Source of the DNA: Reticulitermes speratus
Lineage: Eukaryota > Arthropoda > Insecta > Blattodea > Rhinotermitidae
Direction: 5' to 3'
Length of the DNA stretch: 64,000 nt
NCBI GenBank assembly: GCA_021186555.1
Contig: JAJKFL010000014.1
Coordinates: forward strand, 35,708,033 to 35,772,032
How positions within the stretch are numbered: the first letter of the stretch is position 1; the number at the start of each line of letters is the position of its first letter. The position numbers were made by a program, and so were the translations under genes. Of this stretch, positions 57,201 to 64,000 are shown one piece after another. The notes under the pieces are model-generated. The model did not search any database, was not told the origin of the DNA, and saw only the letters and a program-made list of their open reading frames with translations.

Positions 57201-60200
57201 CAGGAAAAAAATCAAACATCTTGTAAAAGGGAAATGTTTCCACTGTATCGTGAAATCCTGCCACAGTTTCCTGTTCTGCTGGTTTTGTGGGGAATTCCAT
57301 AGACATTGTTTATATTAATCAGGAAGTGTTTTATTCTGAATAGGGAAATTCATAAAGGAAACAAGATAATAACAAGGACACACTTGCAGTATCTTGTTGT
57401 TGCATGCTACTTAAGAAGAAAATTTAGGAAGCAAAAGTGGGACTGTCTTCTGTTTCTTTTTTAAGCAAGTGACCCTGCTTATAATGTTGCATTTCTGTCC
57501 ATGTACAAAATGACACTATATAACCAGCAAAGCACACAGAAGTTGTAAGTTGCAGCTGTATTTTATTACTGTTCAACATGTTTCAGCATACACAGCCATC
57601 CTGAGGTAAGTCGCTTTAATGTTAATAGGAGGCACCCACAGTTATGTGTATGTAAGTGGAGATAAAGTATACATTGATGTAATACTTAGAAAACATGTAC
57701 TGTAAAATATTTAAAAATATGCAGATGTACTGTTAAAGTCACAGTGTACAGTATGTTGGAAATAGTGAATTAAAGCGGGTATGAATGTTATTTGGGGTAC
57801 GCGGTGGCGCAGTTGGTTGAGGTCGCGGAATCATTGGGATTTTTCATTGACTTAATCCTTCTGGATGCATTATGGCCCTGGGGTTGACTCGGCCTCTAAC
57901 AGAAATGAGTACCAGGAGTATTTCCTTGGGGGGTAAAAGCAGCCAGTGCATAGGACTGACAACCTTACCACTTTCATGTGCCAATTTTCTAGAAGTTCTG
58001 GGACCCTCACCCTCCTGGAGCCCTAAGGGCCTGTTCAGGCCTGTAATGGGATAGCTTTACCTTTACCTTTATGAATGATATTGTGTGTTATTTTCATAAT
58101 AAGTGAATGATCTTACATGTAAAAGCTTTATAAAAATTGTCAAATGAAGTGAATTTAGCGTACCCTCTATATGTGCTTGCGATTGGTCTTACATCTACTG
58201 CTGGCTTCTGCTTATACCCATGAGCTCCACTCAATAAACCCATACAGCCACTCTCCCCTCATACTAAGCCTGTTACATCATCAATGTGTTTCAAGATTGT
58301 TATCTGTGGTGGGTGTGTGGACATAGATTTTCTGATCTCTTCACCTGTACGTCACTGCTGAGCCGCAGGCTGTAATGTATTGACTTATATCCAGCATTAT
58401 AGGGATGTTTGACCATGATGAGATTCATCTCCCTTTTTATTTAGAAATACACACACACACAGATGGTATATTACATATGTTTGATTTGGCAATTGATTTT
58501 TGGGGCTTTTGTATGTAAGATCATTAATTTATTATGACAATAAGCACAACCAAATAACATTTATACCCACTTTGATTTACCAGCTCCAAAATACTGCACA
58601 TTGTATTCTGGAGTACAGTTTTACTATGCATTACATCGATGCATATTTTATCTGTATTTTCATAGACATGTAAACCTGGGTACCTCCCATTAATATCTTA
58701 AGTAATCTCCCCGAGGAGGGCTGTGTGGGGCCAAAACATGTTGGGGGGATAATAAAATATAGTTATGGCTTTCAAATTCTGTGCATGTTGTCATCTAAAT
58801 GAATCTCTTTTTGGGTTGGAATTTTGAGTAGTTTACATTTTTAAAATTCTTTTAAAATTATCTGTATGTGTGAAAGTGTAATACATTGTCATACAGGGAT
58901 TCAAAAGACATGCCTATGAACTGGAGGAAAAAAATGGTATGAAATTATGTGAATTTCTTACTGAATTATTGAATTTCTGTGGTTGTGCAAGATATACAGT
59001 GTATGTTTTTTAAAATTTCTTATTAAGTTTAAAAATTTGCAAAAAATGTGTGTTTTTAATAAGTTGTGGAACAGTGCACTAACATTTAAAGAAAGAGCAT
59101 GACTGTGATATCAAATTTTTGCAGTATATGCCTGAATTGTGATGGATGCACTGGCAATTGACACTGTAATTATAATATCTGCAGCTTTGTAATTTTGCTT
59201 TGTTTTGTAGGTTGTCATTTCCTTCAGGACACTCTTCATTCTCAGCATACACAATGATCTACCTAATGGTAAGCATTACATAAGCAATGAATATGGTAAG
59301 AGTGGTCCTACATTTCCCAGTTTTTGTTACCAGAAACTTAACCTTTTCGTGTATGTAACCATCTCTGACACAGTCTTAACATACGTGCACAGCCGGTAAC
59401 TTACCATATCTTGAGGCAACTCTGGGTACAGTTCTGTTGTTATCAGCAATGTGGTGTGTTAGTCCATATGGTGACTAGAAAGCATGACATGCCTTCTTTT
59501 TGATTCTAGAAGTCCAAAGATGTGACACCAGAAGGCCTTGTTTGCATTTTGCCTTATACTATTCAACTGAATTTGGAGACTTAATAGACATGAATCCTTA
59601 GTTTGCAAAAATGGTGCATGGAAGTTTTGAGTGATAAAGTTGTTAAAGGTACTCTTAGTAAGTAGTGATTCTGAGAATGACTTTTACAGAGATACCAATA
59701 GTAAATTGAGTGAGTGTGACAAATGAGTTTGAAAGTCCAGGTGAATATGAAGCAGAAGATAAAACTCTCCATAGGTAGTGATGATGCAACAACTGCATGA
59801 AAATAACAAGACAGAATGGAGGTGGAGCCCAACATGTTCATCTCTTGACACACCTACTTGGAAGCCTTTTTTGGGGATTTTGGAAATAAATAGGAGGAAT
59901 ATGACAGGACATTCATTGGAGGAAGTGAGGTCATTATGTTTTGAATCAGTTTGTGGAGGCTGGCTTTTAGCTGCACTTAGCTCAAGAGGTGAACATATGT
60001 ACTGCAAGTACAACAGTGCAGTACAGCAATGGCTTCCCAAACAGCAGTACACACAGCAAGTGTTTTGACACTACAGTAGATGACCTAAAGGCATCATGCA
60101 TTCATGTGCAAAGAAATAAACTCCGTAAGCATATTGGAGTACTCAAAAGTCCATTTTTTACCCTGTAATGCCTTTCAGGTGATATAAATTCTTGTATAAA

Positions 60201-62833
60201 TTGTTGTCTTTTGTAGATGATGATGCACTTGACCTTTCAGATCATCTTGTCAAAGTGAGGTACCCCATTGACTGCTTCAACAATAAATTTCAGTCTTTAC
60301 ACTCTGATGCAAGACACTGCTATAGATGACAGTCTAATTTTGCTCTGCAGAGTGTTTTCATTTATTCAATTCAACCCAACCAAATGAGCCCATTTGAGCA
60401 TAAAATACTATCAAATTTATGAATCTAGCATTGGATATTGTACAGTTTAGAATATACAGTGGGAAGAAAGTTGGAGATAAGGGCCTAATCCAGAGACTAC
60501 AACTTATATACAATCAACTGTTATTCATCTCCATCTCTCTTTGAGAAACTTAGAAGCAGGTAAAGATGTCTTGGGAAAAGCAAAGCTAAGCAGAAAGAAT
60601 ATGCCTCAAAAACTGAAGAAACTTAGGTGATAAAAAGAAGATGGCTGTTGCCATATATAGTAACAAGCTGATGGCTGTAAAGTGGCATGACAAAAGAACC
60701 CATTACCATTCTGACAACCATGCATGACAGAATTCACATGATGGACACAGGCAAGATGAGCAGGAAAACTGGAACCAGTCAAGAAACCAAAGTGTGTCCT
60801 TGATTGTAACAAAGGTATTGAGGTGGTGGATGGATGGAATGGACCAGCAGTTTGCATCCTGCCCTTTGTTGCACTTCTGTCAGAAGGTGTATCGAGAAAA
60901 TATTCTTCATTCTCTTTGACATGGCGCTGTTCAGTGCGTACATCCTGTATAAGAAGCTCACTTCACAGAAAGTAAAGTATGACCAGTTCTGGTTAGTGGT
61001 AACAAAGGAGTTACTGGATGGACTGGTAATGTTGGAGTATGCAAGATGAGGCTATCTAGCAGCTACTACACACATTAGACTTCAGCCAGCTTGTTGGGCC
61101 TGTTTCGCATGGCATATGCTTGCAAACCCTGTGAATGCCAAACCATCAAGGTAGTGCAGGGTGTGTTCTGGCAAGAAAATCGAGAGCATTAGCAGAAGGG
61201 AGTGTGAAGTGTGTAAAAGTGGCACTCCATGTGCTGCAGTTTTTTAAGATCTATTATATGATAAAGACATACTAGGTGAACTATTGCTATAAATTCATTA
61301 TAGTGCTGAAGTGACTTTTAAGTGAAATCAAGTGCATTTACATAAACCAGCCAACATAAGATGTAATGAGAAGCGGATTTTTAGAATGAGTGTGCTGTAG
61401 CAATTCGACTATCAAAATTAAATGTTGCTTTACAGCAGTTGTTATGAAGAAAGAATGATAACACAAATGGGTTAAGTGAAGAGTGATTTCCATTGGGTGG
61501 TTATATTAATGTGTCTCAGGATAATGCCAGAGAAATGGCCTCTCCCCAGCCACCTGTTACATACATCTTAGCTCCAATTTCTCCTTACCACTTTGTTTAC
61601 AAACATTCTTACTATAACCATACAAAACTACTAGTAAGGTAAAGGTAAAGTTGTCCCTGTACATGCCATGAAGGCACATTTGGGAGTGGAGTTATTGCTC
61701 CACTCATTCTTATATTGGCACTGGATGGAGATGAGTGGTCAGCTTCATGCTCTGGCTCCTTTATGCCTGGAGAGGGAGCTCCTGGTACCCATTGAATGTG
61801 AGGCTGGGTGGACCCCAGAGCTGATCTGGACACTTCGGAGAAGAGAGAAGTTTCCTTGCTGCGAATCATATTACAGTTCCTCTGTTATCCAGCCCATAAC
61901 ACAGTCGCTACAGTGCCTGCACCACCCTGGCTGCCAGACTGCTGATATGTATTCATTCATCTGAACAGTTTTAGATAGTGAATGAGAAGAGCCTGAATAG
62001 AATAGAGCATTGGCCCTATTCCTTTAACAGTATTGGCAGCTTGAAGTACAAATTTTGTTTCATTGTAATTCTAAATTAGGTTCCCATTTATGTAACAAAA
62101 TTTGTATTAAAGAAATCTGAGAACAGTTTTGTTTCATACATCTGTTATATTTAACTGAGGGAATACTGAAATTGGCTGTGCCATATATCAGGAAGTTCAG
62201 ATGCTGGTTTCTCACTGGACCACTCCAGAGTTGTGGGGTCAGTCATAGTTGATTTCATGTGAGATTTCTGCAGCTTTGGACCACATTTTTAGTTTCCCGG
62301 TCTAATAATCTTTCCACCATTGCTCCATACTCATCTGTCACCACCCAGTGAGGTGTGTGATAGCTGTGACAAGGGAGCACATTATCACATCCTTACTTTG
62401 AAGCTTCATCTGTGACTTGGTACTTGGCTGATCATAGAGTAAGGATGTCTAGTGCAGAAAGTGATCTGGGAGTTGTGGGTATGGCAAGGCAGCCAGCATT
62501 AACTTGTATTGGACTCACCACAGACAGTTGTCAAAGTGTCATGATTTTCAGATTTGTATGCTGCTGTTATGACTAGTTTTATACTACACTCCAATTAGAA
62601 TTGCTCATCTCTGATCAGTAGGAGTTGCTTGCATTACACGTTTGCCACTGTTGCAGATCTACATTCAGGCACGTTTTGTGTGGGAAGGTTCCAAGCTCCT
62701 GTGTCACTTCTTGCAGTATGTGTGCTTCATGCTGGCAATGGGCACAGCTCTGTCCCGCATCTCTGACTACAAGCACCACTGGAGTGATGTGCTTGTTGGG
62801 TCCCTACAGGGCACTCTGGTGGCTGTTCTGGTG
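51201..62833 (+). CDS. Lipid phosphate phosphatase (wunen/LPP-like), 3' end not seen
   Basis: A membrane PAP2-family enzyme that removes phosphate from phosphatidic acid, lysophosphatidic acid and related lipids at the cell surface; the insect relatives wunen and wunen-2 guide germ cells. Joining 51201-51264, 51849-52000, 53917-54218, 59211-59268 and 62657-62833 gives 251 residues in one frame. Residues 12-32 (VVLDFVCLFIVGFPILLFFH) form the first membrane span, followed by FERGFNCDDESLRYPYKDST, an LPP signature. Catalytic motifs: C1 K126-x6-R133-P134 (KYIVGRLRP), C2 PSGH at 177-180, C3 SRISDYKHHWSD at 225-236 (H232, D236). All are intact. The family's final span and tail (about 30-80 residues) should lie in a later exon; I found none before 64000. 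Confidence 0.94.
51849..52000 (+). CDS. LPP-like exon 2
   Basis: Acceptor tttctgttccag, donor gtaagg. Encodes VGFPILLFFHFGQPFERGFN, CDDESLRYPYKDSTITSAML, then YIVGICIPIIS: the first luminal loop signature and the second membrane span. It lies on the strand opposite an ORF in the same place, which is a shadow. Confidence 0.9.
52080..52580 (+). mobile_element. LINE 3' end (same family as 11155-11800)
   Basis: A decayed copy beginning near 'ggggtgtgaaacttggtctt', with the regions equivalent to 'LYSSPNIVRVIKLRRMRWEGH' (52245-52300) and 'MDWI...VNMVMNL', then the 3' UTR 'ggcaggaaatttctttgagt'. It is the third copy of this family's 3' end in the window. It lies in intron 2 of the LPP-like gene. 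Confidence 0.62.
52580..53916. other. Intron sequence, nothing recognised
   Basis: AT-rich intron 2 sequence of the LPP-like gene. A poly-A stretch is present near 53803. No repeat family or RNA gene identified. Confidence 0.5.
53917..54218 (+). CDS. LPP-like exon 3, catalytic motif 1
   Basis: Acceptor tcatgtcttag, donor gtaata. Encodes MLLIEYVHYKRTNS, then VWNCYKVIGVFGFGMACSQL, TTDIAKYIVGRLRPHFFAVC (motif C1) and the cysteine-bearing luminal loop (VPDVDCSKEEFRYRYIENFK). The leading ATG is internal, not the gene start. Confidence 0.94.
54558..54904. mobile_element. Tigger-type MITE (347 bp)
   Basis: Perfect inverted ends cagtgatacctcggctaacga (start 54558) and tcgttagccgaggtatcactg (end 54904), flanked by TA on both sides (54556-54557; 54905-54906). 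'ggctaacgaat' recurs inside. The CAGTGATACCTCGG terminus is of the Tigger/pogo kind. Non-coding. Confidence 0.9.
54910..56715. other. Intron sequence, nothing recognised
   Basis: AT-rich intron 3 of the LPP-like gene, with no exon, repeat family or RNA gene I can support. Confidence 0.45.
56792..56836 (-). ncRNA. Hammerhead ribozyme motif, left arm
   Basis: The minus strand reads CCCCCC CTGATGA TGGTTTTCTAGAAACC GAAAC ATATGTA GGGGC, identical to the right-arm copy. It has consensus CTGATGA and GAAAC cores, stem II GGTTT/AAACC, a very short stem III and stem I CCCC/GGGG. Confidence 0.65.
56928..56973 (+). ncRNA. Hammerhead ribozyme motif, right arm
   Basis: CCCC (56930-56933), CTGATGA (56934-56940), stem II GGTTT (56942-56946) pairing with AAACC (56952-56956), GAAAC (56957-56961), a tiny stem III CAT/ATG, then GTA (56966-56968), the expected NUH cleavage site, and GGGG (56969-56972) closing stem I. 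Every conserved core position is present. Minimal stem III is characteristic of the hammerheads of Penelope-like elements and metazoan retrozymes, which often need dimers to cleave. Confidence 0.7.
57535..58790. mobile_element. Old inverted-repeat element with hammerhead-like arms
   Basis: The reverse complement of 58465-58790 aligns along its length with 57535-58160 once the SINE is removed. Matched blocks are ataaaatatagttatgg/ctgtattttattact, gaggtacccaggttt/gaggcacccacagtt, atgcatcgatgtaatgca/atacattgatgtaatact, gtgggtataaatgttatt/gcgggtatgaatgttatt and aatgatcttacat in both. The spacer is about 300 bp. Arms carry degenerate hammerhead-like sequence near 57570-57605 (minus) and 58705-58748 (plus), pointing outward as in the 56.8-kb palindrome. 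Confidence 0.75.
57793..58069 (+). mobile_element. tRNA-derived SINE, family 1
   Basis: Head 'ggtacgcggtggcgcagttg' followed by a degraded B-box, then 'ttttcattgacttaatcctt', 'tatggccctggggttgactc', 'cctctaacagaaatgagtac', 'ctgacaaccttaccactttc', ending 'agctttacctttaccttt'. Flanking duplication tatgaatgttatt (57780-57792) and tatgaatgatatt (58070-58082), one mismatch. It splits the left arm of the inverted-repeat element. Confidence 0.88.
59211..59268 (+). CDS. LPP-like exon 4, catalytic motif 2
   Basis: Acceptor tgttttgtag, donor gtaagc; 58 bp. Completes an arginine and encodes LSFPSGHSSFSAYTMIYLM with the PSGH nucleophile-activating motif. It is too short to appear as an ORF. Confidence 0.94.
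60590..61160 (+). mobile_element. piggyBac-like transposase relic, C-terminal
   Basis: Frameshifted translation: KWHDKRTHYHSDNH, then CNKGIEVVDGWNG (family 'YNK.KGGVDRMDQ'), RRCIEKIFFILFDMALFSAY then ILYKKLTSQKVKYDQFWLVV and TKELL. This is the conserved end of the piggyBac DDE domain ('W..KIFFHLFDMALFNAYILYK'). In intron 4 of the LPP-like gene, sense orientation. The intron sequence 59270-60590 shows nothing else certain. Confidence 0.75.
61635..61950 (-). mobile_element. tRNA-derived SINE, family 3 (old copy)
   Basis: Shares with 38177-38462 the order: tail (ctagtaaggtaaaggtaaag), 'ccatgaaggcac', 'gagtggagttattgctccac', 'gaggctgggtggaccccag' and a diverged tRNA-like end. Flanking duplications are not evident. 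Sequence 61160-61630 and 61950-62656 shows no gene I recognise. Confidence 0.65.
62657..62833 (+). CDS. LPP-like exon 5, catalytic motif 3
   Basis: Acceptor actgttgcag, donor gtatgt; 59 codons. Encodes IYIQARFVWEGSKLLCHFLQ, a span, then SRISDYKHHWSDVLVGSLQG (motif C3 with the histidine nucleophile) and TLVAVLV of the last span. Confidence 0.94.
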
Positions 62834-64000
62834 GTATGTCATCATTGTTAGTGGTGTCTGTGAATGTGTAAACATACACAGACAGAACAATTCTTGCTTT
62901 GTAAAAATTACTGGATGACTTATTTTCTTTTATAGGAGCACTGTGCTGGTGTATAACATATTTTTCTTTAACTATGGGGATTACTCATCTGCCAGTACCC
63001 TGCGGGTCATATTCAACGCTTTGTGCAGTAGGAGACTGAGTGGACTTTACACATCATTAAGGATAACCAGTCTGCTTTACATGTTTCAGTAACTCTTTAT
63101 CACTCATCATTGGGGATTTTACTATTGCCTTGGCAACCATGTTTGTATTAGGGGTAACCATTTGTCATCTCCAGTTAGGGATTTTAAGTCTCCTGGTGCT
63201 ACAGCTTGGGTGGCCATATTTTGATTTGGTGGTAACATTTTATCATCTGAGGACTGGAGATTTTAACCCTTCAATGCAGACATTTAAAAACTGCACACTG
63301 TTGGTGTTTGTGGTAGTATTTATTAAATGTCATTTTAATTTTTGCAGCACATTTTTTAAATTTACATAATTTTTTATGTAAAGTAAGTATGATGAAATTT
63401 TATCCATTGTTCTTATGTGCATTGTTTTACTGCATCATTTGTTCATAATTCTTGGTCCTCACCCACAGTATTACTGGAATGATTGTTCCTAAGAAAACAT
63501 GATGAAAATAATGTGATGTTTCTGGAAAGTGAAGTAGTGGTAACCTGCCCATTCTGGCAATTGCCATTACAGCAATAATGGGACTTGTGTAACATTGCCA
63601 TGCCTTGGCCAAGTGAGGGATATAGATGGAGCAGCAGGAGTGAGGGGGAGATGCTGAGAAGGATGTGGATATGCACATGAATGTAATTTTATTGATGCGT
63701 GTAAGATAGTATGACCTTCGTTGTACTGATTTTCACAGAACTCACAAATGCCCAACAGCATTATATTAACATCCCTTATACCATATTTTACCCAAATCTG
63801 AATATAAATGTGGAAAGTACAGTAATAAATTAATTTATGCCCACAAGTAAAGTCTGGCTTTCACTGCAGATTTTCACAAAATTCACAGTCACACAGTAAA
63901 GTCTAATGGACATGTTCTGTTCTGGATTTTATCCAAATGGGATGAAAAATGTAGAATATATATCAAACTTTAATTTATGCTTATAAGTACAGTATGTCTT
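62834..64000. other. Intron 5 / downstream of the last LPP-like exon seen
   Basis: No C-terminal exon with the expected 'YVSDFF'-like start was found. About three degraded copies of a 60-80 bp unit ('catctccagttagggatttt'-like, 63100-63270) are visible. Otherwise nothing recognised. Confidence 0.4.

Noticed and set aside
62936-62960. Terminal LPP-like exon after the acceptor tttctttatag at 62935
   Set aside because: It would encode only EHCAGV and a stop, unlike the family's C-terminus; the motif is probably fortuitous.

Overview
This is a stretch of an insect nuclear genome: AT-rich, intron-rich, and heavily loaded with old transposable elements. The termite/cockroach lineage (Blattodea) is my best guess. 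That rests on the style of the tRNA-derived SINEs and LINE tails, which I judge from memory; nothing in the window proves it. No tRNA, rRNA, CRISPR or prokaryotic gene was found.

Three protein-coding genes, all on the + strand, could be rebuilt exon by exon, with GT-AG introns and matching phases. (1) Cyclin Q (FAM58A-like), 878-9834: five coding exons; the N-terminal exon lies before the window or was not found; a poly(A) signal follows. (2) The type II regulatory subunit of cAMP-dependent protein kinase (Pka-R2), 12632-30279: eight coding exons and a complete protein of about 385 residues, with dimerization/docking domain, RRKS inhibitor site and two cyclic-nucleotide-binding domains. (3) A lipid phosphate phosphatase (PAP2 family, wunen/LPP-like), 51201-62833: five coding exons including a 64-bp first exon; all three catalytic motifs are present and the C-terminal exon is not seen.

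Between and inside these genes lie relics of many element classes: several LINE families, mostly 5'-truncated; three SINE families, several copies with clear target-site duplications; mariner, Tigger/pogo, piggyBac and another DDE transposon; hAT and Tigger-type MITEs; a foldback element with a satellite core; and minisatellites. The 31.3-50.4 kb region between Pka-R2 and the phosphatase gene contains no recognised host gene and is almost entirely such material.

The most unusual signals are two inverted-repeat structures in intron 3 of the phosphatase gene (56.7-57.05 kb and 57.5-58.8 kb). The arms of the first carry a textbook hammerhead-ribozyme core on each strand, pointing outward. The second carries degenerate versions in the same geometry and has been split by a SINE. 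They may be relics of Penelope-like elements or retrozymes. Other notable structures are a three-deep nest (LINE, SINE, poly(A) insert) at 47.8-49.7 kb, a foldback element with a tandem-repeat core at 34.85-35.68 kb, a LINE carrying a reversed copy of its own 3' end, and a nearly complete mariner at 44.65-45.94 kb.
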